A stretch of 64,000 bases of DNA from Alistipes sp. (GTDB lineage: Bacteria; Bacteroidota; Bacteroidia; Bacteroidales; Rikenellaceae). Under the pieces are notes generated by a model that did no database searches, was not told the origin of the DNA, and saw nothing but the letters and a program-made list of their open reading frames with translations. Positions 50,083-57,786 of this stretch are shown piece by piece (the first letter of the stretch is position 1; each line of letters begins with the position of its first letter). The DNA lies in assembly GCA_031285405.1 (NCBI GenBank), contig JAITWH010000015.1:38826-102825 (forward strand). The letters run 5' to 3'. The position numbers were made by a program, and so were the translations under genes.

Positions 50083-50820
50083 ATGAGGAGTGTTTTTTTA
50101 TCTCTGTTTGTGGTTGTGCTTTTGTGTCTGGCTGAGACTTCGCAGGCGCAGAGGCGTCCGCGGGTTCGGGCTTCGGAGTCGCGGGAACTGAAGATCATGG
50201 TGCGCGACACACTGGATGTGCCGCTTCGCGGGGTGGCGATGTCGGCGTCTGTCAAGGGCAGGCCGGGCACCCTCGACGCGAGGATGGACGAGTCGGGCAA
50301 TCGCTACTATCGGGTGAGCGACGGCGACACTCTCAATCTGTTCGTCTTGGACAACATCTATGAACTGCCGGTGGCCGATTTCGACTCGCTGTTGGTGGCG
50401 ATCCGTCTGCCCGCGGGAGGGCTCAACTCTCTGAACTACATCGACTCAGTGAGCGTCACGGCGCAGCGACCGGAGATGGTCGACATTGGTTATGGCAGGA
50501 TCTCGCCTGAAAACTTCATGGGTTTCGGGAAGATCGTAGATATGAATCGGTCGGATAACTATACCAATCTGATGGAATTTCTTCGGAGTCGACTCGGAGC
50601 TGGAGTTCGTATGGTGGGCCCCCAAGCGTACGTTGTGGGTGCGTTTGCAGGCCCGATGCTGATCGTTGTCGATGGTATGCCTGCGGAGGATATTGAGGCT
50701 GCCGACAATATGGTCGCGTTGCCAAATGTGGCCTCGGTAGTGGTTCTTAAGAGTGCGCCGATCTATGGTGTGCGTGGTGCCGGCGGGGCGATTATCATCA
50801 CCTCTAAGAGTAGCTGGTAA
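50083..50820 (+). CDS. Secreted barrel-less TonB plug-domain protein 2
   Basis: A 245-aa paralogue of the upstream protein with the same layout. It has a signal peptide (LFVVVLLCLAETSQAQ) and a beta domain (LKIMVRDTLDVPLRGVAMSASVKGRPG against LKLMVRNARGRVMRNVEMATQVKGADR). A more divergent plug follows (DIGYGRISPENFMGFGKI, LMEFLRSRLGAGVRMVG, MLIVVDGMPAED and VVLKSAPIYGVRGAGGAIIITSK). It also ends at the plug-barrel boundary. It is probably co-transcribed with the first from the box at 49318, and convergent with dnaG. Confidence 0.82.
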   Translation: MRSVFLSLFVVVLLCLAETSQAQRRPRVRASESRELKIMVRDTLDVPLRGVAMSASVKGRPGTLDARMDESGNRYYRVSDGDTLNLFVLDNIYELPVADFDSLLVAIRLPAGGLNSLNYIDSVSVTAQRPEMVDIGYGRISPENFMGFGKIVDMNRSDNYTNLMEFLRSRLGAGVRMVGPQAYVVGAFAGPMLIVVDGMPAEDIEAADNMVALPNVASVVVLKSAPIYGVRGAGGAIIITSKSSW

Positions 50821-50839
50821 CGGCGAGACGGAGGGGTAG

Positions 50840-52873
50840 TTAGAGGATTAGGCGGGAGAGGCGTTTGGCGATGTTGTTGCGTTCGCGGTCGAGGGCGGTT
50901 ATTCGGCGTAGGATGTTGGCGGCCTCCTCTTCGGAGAGTCCCGCGCCCGAGTCGGAGCCCGACTTCTCGGAGTCGCGGAGGCGGGCGCGTAGCTCGGCCG
51001 AGAGCTCCTCGATCACCTTCGACTTGTAGAGTATCACCGCGCGCGGCAACGCCTCCGACAATCGTTCGCGCTCGCTTGCCACCGAGAAATCGTGACGCTT
51101 CCAGAGCTTGCTCGGCGTGTAGTTGTCGTCAGCCGTCAGCAGGTCGACCGCCGCGTTGCACACCTCGCTGTCGGGGTGGGTGATGAAGTTGTGGGCGGGC
51201 ACCTCGACCCCCTTGCCAAGCTCGCCGTAGAGAGTCAGATAGGTGTCGAACAGCGCCCTGTAACGCGGATTGCGCAGCGTGAGGCCGTTGGTCTGCAGCT
51301 CGCCGATGATGGTCTCGGCAACGTTGAGGGGGGTTGTCGTGCGCCCGTCGCGGAAGTCGAACTCCTCGTGGCCGTACTTGATCAGATATTTCACCAACTC
51401 CTTTTCCAGCTCCTCGATGTTGCTGCCGGCGGCGACTCCTCCTCGACCTCCGGACGCTCCGGCGGAGCTCGTCGGGCCTGTTCGGGCAAAGGTTCGCGCG
51501 GCGCTCTCGGCACGAACTGCGGCCTGCTGTCGGCGAATGAATTCGCGCCCCTCGTCGTCGGAGGCCACTCCCGACAGCCGCTTTTTCGCAACCTCGGAGA
51601 TCAGCAGCCCCTCGTCGATCTCCATCGTGCGGGCGCACTCGGTGATGTACATCGCGCGGCGAATGGCGTCGGGAATCTCGGCGATCGAGGCGACCATCTC
51701 GCCCACCACTCCCGCTCGTTTTATCACGTCGCCCCTCGCGTCGCGCATCAGCAGGCGCGATTTGAAATTGATGAAATCCTCCTCGTTGGCGCGAATGAAC
51801 TCCTGCAGCTCGGTGGCGTTGTGGGCGCGGGCGAACGAGTCTGGGTCCTCGCCGTCGGGCAGCAGCACTATGCGCACGTTGAGACCCTCGCGCAGGATCA
51901 TGTCGATGCCTCGCAACGAGGCGTTGATGCCCGCCGAGTCGCCGTCGTAGATCACCGTGATGTTCTCCGTGAACCTTCGCAGCAGCTTGATCTGCTCGGT
52001 GGTGAGCGACGTGCCGCTCGACGCGACGACATTTTCGACCCCCGCCTGGTGCATCGAGATGACGTCGGTGTAGCCCTCGACTAAAATTGCGTTGTGCTGC
52101 TGGGCGATCGCCTTCTTGGCGAAGAAAATTCCGTACAGCGTCTGCTTCTTGGAGTAGACCTCGCTCTCGGGCGAGTTGAGATATTTGGCGACGTTCTTGT
52201 CGGTGCGCAGTGTGCGGCCGCCGAACGCCATCACTCGTCCGCTCATCGAGTGGATCGGAAACATCACCCGCTCCGAAAATCGGTCGTACCAACCGCCGCT
52301 CTCGCGCTTGATGCTGAGGCCCGTGCCGGTCAGGAACTCCTCTTTATATCCCGCCGCCAGAGCCGCCTGAGTGAACCTGTCGCCGCCCGAGGGGCAGAAG
52401 CCCAGCTGGAAACGCTCGATGATGGCGTCGGTGAAGCCCCTGTGGCGAAAGTAGGTCATGCCCACGCTGCGTCCCTCGGGAGAGTCGTGCAGCGCGCTTT
52501 TGAACCACTCGGCGCTCCAGCTGTTGAGCACCATCATGCTCTCGCGGTCGTCGTTGCGGCGGCTCTCCTCCTCGGTCAGCTCGCGCTCGGCGACCTCGAT
52601 TCCGTACTTCTTCGCAACGTACTTGAGCGCCTCGACGTAGCCCATCCCCTCGTGTTCCATCACGAAAGTGACCGCGTTGCCACCCTTGCCGCAGCCGAAA
52701 CATTTGAACAGTCCCTTGGTCGGCGAGACGACGAACGAAGGGGTCTTCTCGTTGTGGAACGGGCAACAGGCCTGATAGTTGACCCCCTTTTTGCGCAGCG
52801 ACACGAAGTCGCCCACCACCTCCACGATATCCGCGGCGGAGTATATTCGGTCGATGGTGGCTTTGTCGATCAC
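50840..52873 (-). CDS. dnaG: DNA primase
   Basis: A 677-aa primase that lays RNA primers for DnaB-driven replication. The start is a GTG at 52873 (MIDKATIDRIYSAADIVEVVGDFVSLRKKG). The zinc finger CCPFHNEKTPSF ... CFGCGKGGN is followed by the catalytic core with the TOPRIM motif ILVEGYTDVISMHQAG and VYDGDSAGINASLRG. A Ser/Gly-rich linker (about 485-500) precedes the C-terminal helicase-binding domain. The family start is further supported because the track's longer N-terminus is unconserved. Confidence 0.96.
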   Translation of the reverse strand: MIDKATIDRIYSAADIVEVVGDFVSLRKKGVNYQACCPFHNEKTPSFVVSPTKGLFKCFGCGKGGNAVTFVMEHEGMGYVEALKYVAKKYGIEVAERELTEEESRRNDDRESMMVLNSWSAEWFKSALHDSPEGRSVGMTYFRHRGFTDAIIERFQLGFCPSGGDRFTQAALAAGYKEEFLTGTGLSIKRESGGWYDRFSERVMFPIHSMSGRVMAFGGRTLRTDKNVAKYLNSPESEVYSKKQTLYGIFFAKKAIAQQHNAILVEGYTDVISMHQAGVENVVASSGTSLTTEQIKLLRRFTENITVIYDGDSAGINASLRGIDMILREGLNVRIVLLPDGEDPDSFARAHNATELQEFIRANEEDFINFKSRLLMRDARGDVIKRAGVVGEMVASIAEIPDAIRRAMYITECARTMEIDEGLLISEVAKKRLSGVASDDEGREFIRRQQAAVRAESAARTFARTGPTSSAGASGGRGGVAAGSNIEELEKELVKYLIKYGHEEFDFRDGRTTTPLNVAETIIGELQTNGLTLRNPRYRALFDTYLTLYGELGKGVEVPAHNFITHPDSEVCNAAVDLLTADDNYTPSKLWKRHDFSVASERERLSEALPRAVILYKSKVIEELSAELRARLRDSEKSGSDSGAGLSEEEAANILRRITALDRERNNIAKRLSRLIL

Positions 52874-52885
52874 AAAAAATAATTG

Positions 52886-52893
52886 TATATTTG
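52886..52893 (+). promoter_or_regulatory. Orphan -7 box (TATATTTG) facing a 31-codon ORF
   Basis: A plus-strand match 3 nt before an ATG (52897) that opens a 31-codon frame ending at 52992, at the edge of the tRNA gene. No known product. Confidence 0.35.
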
Positions 52894-52989
52894 CGGATGG
52901 ATTATTGCATAATCTCAGGGGAGCGGGGCCGGTCACCCGACAGGGGAGACGATAACTCGGCGGGCCGAGTCATCGCACCCCTCGTCTCG

Positions 52990-53061
52990 TGATCCCGACA
53001 GGAATCGAACCTGTACCGTCAGAACCGGAATCTGATATTCTATCCATTGAACTACGGGACC
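52990..53061 (-). tRNA. trnR: tRNA-Arg (anticodon CCG)
   Basis: The minus strand folds as a full cloverleaf. The acceptor GGTCCCG pairs with CGGGATC and leaves discriminator A. The D arm is GTTC...GAAT and the T arm ACAGG-TTCGATT-CCTGT. The anticodon stem TCAGA/TCTGA carries the loop TTCCGGT, so the anticodon is CCG and reads CGG. The 3' CCA is not encoded. A TACCTTTG promoter box lies 16 nt upstream (53077-53084). Confidence 0.96.
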
Positions 53062-53076
53062 CTTTTTACGGAGACG

Positions 53077-53084
53077 CAAAGGTA
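53077..53084 (-). promoter_or_regulatory. -7 box (TACCTTTG) for tRNA-Arg
   Basis: A minus-strand match about 16 nt upstream of the tRNA 5' end, which fits a very short 5' leader for RNase P. Confidence 0.6.
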
Positions 53085-53112
53085 GTCTAAAATTTTTAAA
53101 CGAACAACCAGG

Positions 53113-53736
53113 GTGCTGAACAATTGGCAGCGAATAGAACGCGTGGTGCGATGGACCGGACTGTCGGTCAACTCGTTCGCCCTGTCTGTGGGCCTCTCTC
53201 GCGGTGAGAATCTGTACCAGATCAAGCGCGGAAACAACGGCGTTAGCCGCGAACTTGCCGCGATGATCGCCGCGAAGTATCCCCAGATATCGCGCGCGTG
53301 GCTGCTCACAGGCGAGGGCGACATGTTTACCGACGAGTCGGCCAAGCGTGTCTCGATACCATTTTTCGACGTCGACGTCGAGAAGTATGTCGCCTCGCCG
53401 GCGCGCTTCGCGAGTCGAGGCTACATCTCGCTGCCGACGGTCGAGGATGCCGAGTTCGGGGCGATGTACAACGGACGGGCGATGGGCGGTGAGATTCCCG
53501 CGGGGTCGATGGTGCTGATGAAGCGGGTGGGGATCGAGGGGCTCATCCCGGGGGGCGACTACGTGGTTGTGGGCGAGGAGTTCACGATGTTGCGGCGGGT
53601 GAGGCGCGAGGCCGATTCGCAGGTGCTGAGGCTGCTGCCGCTCGATGCCGACAACTTCGACGAGGTGCGCATCTCCGTGTCGGACGTCAAAGAGTTGTAT
53701 TCGGTGTGCGCGATTGTCATTAACAAAACGATATAA
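53113..53736 (+). CDS. Helix-turn-helix regulator with S24-like domain lacking the catalytic dyad
   Basis: A 207-aa protein starting at GTG. The N-terminal half is a helix-turn-helix of the phage-repressor type (WTGLSVNSFALSVGLSRGENLYQIKRGNNGVSRELAAMIAAKYPQISRAWLLTGEGDM). The C-terminal half has the peptidase S24 fold (GEIPAGSMVLMKRVG, GGDYVVVGEEFTMLRRVRR, LPLDADNFDEV). The usual catalytic GDSM is GRAM, and the usual Lys in VKR is Arg, so self-cleavage is not expected. It probably regulates transcription. ribE starts 4 nt later. Confidence 0.82.
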   Translation: MLNNWQRIERVVRWTGLSVNSFALSVGLSRGENLYQIKRGNNGVSRELAAMIAAKYPQISRAWLLTGEGDMFTDESAKRVSIPFFDVDVEKYVASPARFASRGYISLPTVEDAEFGAMYNGRAMGGEIPAGSMVLMKRVGIEGLIPGGDYVVVGEEFTMLRRVRREADSQVLRLLPLDADNFDEVRISVSDVKELYSVCAIVINKTI

Positions 53737-53739
53737 AAA

Positions 53740-54342
53740 ATGTTTTCAGGAATAGTGGAAAGAATGGGGCGGGTCACCGAGATTCGCACCGAGCAGCAGA
53801 ACAGACACTTCACCCTCGCCGCCGACTTCACGGGCGAGCTGAAGATCGACCAGAGCGTCTCCCACAACGGGGTGTGCCTAACGGTAGTGGAGCTCACCGA
53901 GGAGACATACACCGTCACCGCCATGCACGAAACGCTCCTCAAGAGCAACTTGGGCACGCTGCGGGTGGGCGACCACGTGAACCTCGAACGCAGCATGAGG
54001 CCCGACGCGCTGTTGGACGGCCACATCGTGCAGGGCCACGTCGACCGCACCGCCATCTGCACTGCTGTCGAGGAGGCGGGCGGCAGCTGGTACTACACAT
54101 TCGAGTACGACCCCGCCGGCGCGGACGAGGGGATGCTGACTGTCGAAAAGGGGTCGGTGGCGGTCAACGGCGTCAGCCTCACCGTGGTCGACTCGCGCGA
54201 GGGGCGGTTCCGAGTCGCCATAATTCCCTACACCCACGACAACACCAACTTCCGGTACATCGAGGTGGGCAGTGTGGTGAATCTGGAGTTCGACATCGTC
54301 GGCAAGTACATCGCGCGACTCATGAAGAGCCACATCAAGTAG
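53740..54342 (+). CDS. ribE: Riboflavin synthase, alpha subunit
   Basis: A 200-aa homotrimeric enzyme that dismutates two lumazines to riboflavin. Two lumazine-binding repeats are visible: MFSGIVERMGRVTEI ... DQSVSHNGVCLTVVEL and LDGHIVQGHVDRTAICTAV ... KGSVAVNGVSLTVVDS. No FMN riboswitch is present upstream. The gene follows the S24-like regulator within 4 nt, an uncommon context. Confidence 0.96.
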   Translation: MFSGIVERMGRVTEIRTEQQNRHFTLAADFTGELKIDQSVSHNGVCLTVVELTEETYTVTAMHETLLKSNLGTLRVGDHVNLERSMRPDALLDGHIVQGHVDRTAICTAVEEAGGSWYYTFEYDPAGADEGMLTVEKGSVAVNGVSLTVVDSREGRFRVAIIPYTHDNTNFRYIEVGSVVNLEFDIVGKYIARLMKSHIK

Positions 54343-54372
54343 GTCGGCAACGGCAAGATAGCAAGATAGAGG

Positions 54373-55470
54373 ATGGCAAGGGTTACCATACGAAAATATC
54401 TCGAAGACAAGCAGATCCTGCGCATCCGCTCGATCGACTACGCGGCGCTGTTGATCGCGCTGCTCGTGACGCTGGTGGTGATCGTGTCGGGCGGCATCGT
54501 GGTCTACGCCTACGGATTTTTTCTGTGGGGGCTGGCGGTGATCTGCGCCGCGACCTTCGTGGTGACCTATCTCTTCTCGCGTTTTGTGTTGAAAAAGTTT
54601 GTGATCTACAAGATGAAGCCCATCTACCAGATCGTGTTCGATCGCAACCTGCGCACGCGCGACATGGAGAATGTGTACCTCAAAAAGGAGAACCTGTTGG
54701 AAACCGTCACCGCCGAGATCACCGACTGGGCCGAGAGCAACAGACAGGAGATCGAACGGCTGGAGGAGATGGAGCAGTTCCGCCGCGAGTACTTGGGCAA
54801 CTTCGCCCACGAGATCAAGACCCCCGTCTTCAACATCCAGGGCTATCTGTCGACCCTGTTGGACGGCGCGCTGCACGACGAGAGCGTCAACCGACTATAC
54901 CTCGATCGCGCCGAAAAGAGCATCGGGCGAATAGTCGACATCATCACATACTTGGAGGAGATTTCGCACCTTGAGTCGGGTCAGCCACACTTCGAGTACA
55001 CGCGATTCGACGTGGTGGAGTTGGCGCGCGAGATTGTCGACGCGTTCGAGATGGAGGCGCACTCGCGCGGAATCAGGGTGAAGCTGCGGGCCGCTGCGGG
55101 CAAAAAAAGTCAGGAGAGCCTCTTCGTCGTCGCCGACCGGAAGTACATCGCGCAGGTCTTCGCCAATCTCATCTCCAACTCGATACGCTACGGCACCGCG
55201 GGCGGATGGACGCACATCTCGCTGATCGACATGTTCGACAAGGTGATGGTCGAGGTGGCCGACAACGGCGAGGGGATCGAAAAAGAGGATGTGGCGCGGC
55301 TGTTCGAACGCTTTTTCCGCACCGACGCCAGCCGCTCGCGCGAAAAAGGGGGCACCGGACTGGGGCTCGCCATAGTCAAACACATCATCGAGGCGCACGG
55401 CGAGACAGTCTCCGTGCGCAGCGAACTCGGCGTCGGCACCACTTTTTCGTTCACACTGAGCAAAATATAA
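54373..55470 (+). CDS. Sensor histidine kinase
   Basis: A 365-aa membrane kinase. Two N-terminal membrane helices (about 24-48 and 54-75) flank almost no periplasmic loop. A short linker and coiled coil precede the HisKA box [17 protein letters not shown] and the HATPase domain (N box [18 protein letters not shown]1 VADNGEGI, G2 [19 protein letters not shown]). This layout resembles PhoR-type kinases without a sensor domain. No response regulator gene is adjacent, so it is an orphan here. Confidence 0.92.
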   Translation: MARVTIRKYLEDKQILRIRSIDYAALLIALLVTLVVIVSGGIVVYAYGFFLWGLAVICAATFVVTYLFSRFVLKKFVIYKMKPIYQIVFDRNLRTRDMENVYLKKENLLETVTAEITDWAESNRQEIERLEEMEQFRREYLGNFAHEIKTPVFNIQGYLSTLLDGALHDESVNRLYLDRAEKSIGRIVDIITYLEEISHLESGQPHFEYTRFDVVELAREIVDAFEMEAHSRGIRVKLRAAAGKKSQESLFVVADRKYIAQVFANLISNSIRYGTAGGWTHISLIDMFDKVMVEVADNGEGIEKEDVARLFERFFRTDASRSREKGGTGLGLAIVKHIIEAHGETVSVRSELGVGTTFSFTLSKI

Positions 55471-55482
55471 ATTTTTTATATG

Positions 55483-55490
55483 TATCTTTG
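55483..55490 (+). promoter_or_regulatory. -7 box (TATCTTTG) for lgt
   Basis: A plus-strand match 29 nt before the lgt ATG. Confidence 0.6.
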
Positions 55491-55519
55491 CTGATTAGAA
55501 AACCAATTTTTGTGGTGCG

Positions 55520-56374
55520 ATGATAAATTTCTTGGCGGTAACGTGGGACATGAACCCTGTCTTTTTCAGGATGGGGAGTTTCGAGGTGATGTGGTACGGG
55601 CTGTGCTGGATGACTGCGATCGGCTTGGGTGTCATCTACTTCGGCGACTTCACCAAGCGCGAAAAGCTCTCCCCGAAACTCGACAACATATTTTGGTGGG
55701 GAGCCCTCGCGACGATCATCGGCGCAAGGCTGGGCCACTGCTTGTTCTACGCTCCGGAGTACTACCTTGCACACCCGATCGAGATGCTCTACATTCGCGA
55801 GGGGGGCATGGCGAGTCACGGCGCGGCGGTGGGGCTGCTGCTGGGGCTGTGGGGATTTTCGAGGCAACACAAACTACCCTACATCTGGGCTCTCGACAGG
55901 GTGATGATACCCGTCACGGTGGGGGGCGCGGTGGTGCGCATCGGCAACCTGATCAACTCCGAGATCTACGGCCACGCGACCGACCTGCCGTGGGGATTCA
56001 TCTTCACGAGGGTGGGCGAGACCGAACCCATGCACCCGACGCAGATCTACGAGGCGTTGTGCTATCTCGTTACCTTCGCCGTGCTGGTGTTCCTATATTA
56101 CAGGAGGGACGCGGGGGTCAGGCGCCCGGGCATGCTTTTCGGCGTGGGGCTGGTCGGGGTGTTTCTCACGCGCTTCCTCATCGAGTATATCAAGAACGTG
56201 CAGGAGGCCAAAGAGATAGAGATGATCGCCACGATCGGCATGAATATCGGACAACTTTTGAGCATTCCGTTCATTTTGGCAGGCATATTGATGATTGTGT
56301 GGCCGTACACAGGGTTCAAACTGACGCCCGACGCAAACAGATGGTCGGGATTGCGTAAACAAAAGGCAGCATGA
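55520..56374 (+). CDS. lgt: Prolipoprotein diacylglyceryl transferase
   Basis: A 284-aa polytopic inner-membrane enzyme that attaches diacylglycerol to the lipobox Cys, the step before LspA. Signatures are GARLGHCLFY, EGGMASHGAAVG (with catalytic His), RIGNLINSEIYG, the HPTQIYEALCYL motif and the second catalytic region near FLIEYIKNVQ. It overlaps the next gene as ATGA. The window contains several of its likely substrates (fimbrillin, the 16578 lipoprotein). Confidence 0.96.
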   Translation: MINFLAVTWDMNPVFFRMGSFEVMWYGLCWMTAIGLGVIYFGDFTKREKLSPKLDNIFWWGALATIIGARLGHCLFYAPEYYLAHPIEMLYIREGGMASHGAAVGLLLGLWGFSRQHKLPYIWALDRVMIPVTVGGAVVRIGNLINSEIYGHATDLPWGFIFTRVGETEPMHPTQIYEALCYLVTFAVLVFLYYRRDAGVRRPGMLFGVGLVGVFLTRFLIEYIKNVQEAKEIEMIATIGMNIGQLLSIPFILAGILMIVWPYTGFKLTPDANRWSGLRKQKAA

Positions 56375-57237
56375 ACAGTATCGACAGATTGATATACGAC
56401 GCGCTGGCCATGCGCCGGAGCGTCCTCCTCGAAGGGGTCGGAACCCTCGAAGTTAGGCGGCGGGGGGCCAAAAGAATCTCCGACACCCAGATCATCCCGC
56501 CGCAAAACGTGGTGCTATTCTCGCCCGACGAGGACGAAGGGGCGGTCGACGTGACGCTGCTCGTGGCCGACGCCAACGGAGTGACGGAGTCGGAGGCCAC
56601 GGCGATCTACCAATCGTGGCTCGAAGAGCATCGCACCGACGCGGGCGTCGCCATCGACGGCGTGGGCGAGGTGAGGGACGGCCGTTTCGTCGTCGCCGAG
56701 AGCATGCACATTACGCTTAATCCAACAAATGAAGAGATAGTCACTATGGAAACAGAAAGAAATTCCGCCCCGACGTGGGCCTGGTTAGTTATCGGTATCC
56801 TCGCGGCGGTGCTGCTGCTGGGGCTGGCGTGGAACTGGAAGAACGGGTCGTTCATGGGGCGCGGTTCGGAAACGGTGGAGATCGCCACCGCCGTCGCCGA
56901 AGCTACCGTCGCTGCCCAGGCCGCCTTTGCCGCCGAGGCAGAGATCGCCGCCGCTTCCGCTTCGTCCGCCGCTTCGACTGAGACTGAGGCTGTTGAGGCT
57001 GCCGGACCGAGGTACCACGTCATCGCCGGTGCCTTCTCCGTCGAGAGCAACGCCGACAACTTCATGGCGCGCATCAAACGCGAGCACCCCGAGCTGACTG
57101 TCGAAAAACTCACGAACCCCTCCAACGGATACAGCATGGTGAGCATCTTCCAGTCGCCCGAAGAGGGGGTGGCTGTCAACCGCATGAACCTCTACTGGGA
57201 CATCGACCTCTTCCTGTGGGTCTATCGCGAAAGATAA
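56371..57237 (+). CDS. HU-CCDC81 and SPOR domain membrane protein
   Basis: A 288-aa protein. The N-terminal 120 residues contain the prokaryotic HU-like CCDC81 pair (LIYDALAMRRSVLLEGVGTLEVRRRGAK; YQSWLEEHRTDAGVAIDGVGEVRDGRFV), expected in the cytoplasm. One membrane helix (WAWLVIGILAAVLLLGLAWNW, about 136-156) is followed by an Ala/Glu-rich linker. A C-terminal SPOR domain (YHVIAGAFSVESNADNFMARIKREHPELTVEKLTNPSNGYSMVSIFQSPEE) binds denuded peptidoglycan at division sites. It probably links division-site wall to a cytoplasmic partner or DNA. Confidence 0.88.
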   Translation: MNSIDRLIYDALAMRRSVLLEGVGTLEVRRRGAKRISDTQIIPPQNVVLFSPDEDEGAVDVTLLVADANGVTESEATAIYQSWLEEHRTDAGVAIDGVGEVRDGRFVVAESMHITLNPTNEEIVTMETERNSAPTWAWLVIGILAAVLLLGLAWNWKNGSFMGRGSETVEIATAVAEATVAAQAAFAAEAEIAAASASSAASTETEAVEAAGPRYHVIAGAFSVESNADNFMARIKREHPELTVEKLTNPSNGYSMVSIFQSPEEGVAVNRMNLYWDIDLFLWVYRER

Positions 57238-57280
57238 TTCGCAAAATAGTTCTGCGTAGTAAAAACTGCGTAGCCAAAAT

Positions 57281-57298
57281 CGCCGTCGGCGTTCCGAC
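57281..57298. repeat. GTCGGAACGCCGAC palindromic repeat before gtrA stop
   Basis: A perfect copy abutting the gtrA stop codon; upstream are TGCGTAG and TGCGTAGCC octamer-like copies. Confidence 0.65.
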
Positions 57299-57786
57299 TA
57301 ATCTCGCGACGAGCCTCGGAAGGTGAAGTGCCTCTGCACCGCGAAGCCGACGACGGCCGTGGTGAGGTAGATAATCGTGAACGCCACCGTGGGGTAGATG
57401 TGGCAGACTCGGACGAACAGATTCTCAAGTTGCCACGAGATGAGGAGGGTGGCGACGGCACTCAGAAAATAACGAAACAGTTGGGTATGCCCCCTCAGCG
57501 GTGAGCTCCGGAAGCTGATATTCTTCTGCATCCAGAACCCCAACAGCACGGAGAGCAGCCAAGCGATCGCAAGCGCCGCGGTGTGCGCCGCCACCACCGT
57601 CGGCCCGAGGTCGACGTCCCGCTTCGCGAAGACGAAGTTGAACGCTACCCAAAAACAGACCGTCGTCGCAACCCAATTGATCCCCCCGCACGCGACGTAC
57701 CTGAACGCCTGCCGCGACACCAATCCGTGGAACGGCCTCCAGTAGAAGCTGTCTATGAAGGAGGTAAGTCGCTGGGTCGTAGTCAT
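57298..57786 (-). CDS. GtrA-family membrane protein
   Basis: A 162-aa protein with four membrane helices and the family features RYVACGGINWVATTVCFWVAFNF, SVLLGFWMQKNISFRSSPLRGHTQLFRYF and a second FAVQRHFTFRG end. GtrA-type proteins are thought to flip undecaprenyl-linked sugars or accompany such transfer. Here the gene is coupled to uvrB by a 4-nt overlap, which is not a functional match. The substrate is unknown. Confidence 0.88.
   Translation of the reverse strand: MTTTQRLTSFIDSFYWRPFHGLVSRQAFRYVACGGINWVATTVCFWVAFNFVFAKRDVDLGPTVVAAHTAALAIAWLLSVLLGFWMQKNISFRSSPLRGHTQLFRYFLSAVATLLISWQLENLFVRVCHIYPTVAFTIIYLTTAVVGFAVQRHFTFRGSSRD

Noticed and set aside
53740-53760. FMN riboswitch upstream of ribE
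   Set aside because: Only 4 nt separate ribE from the preceding gene and no conserved riboswitch core is seen.
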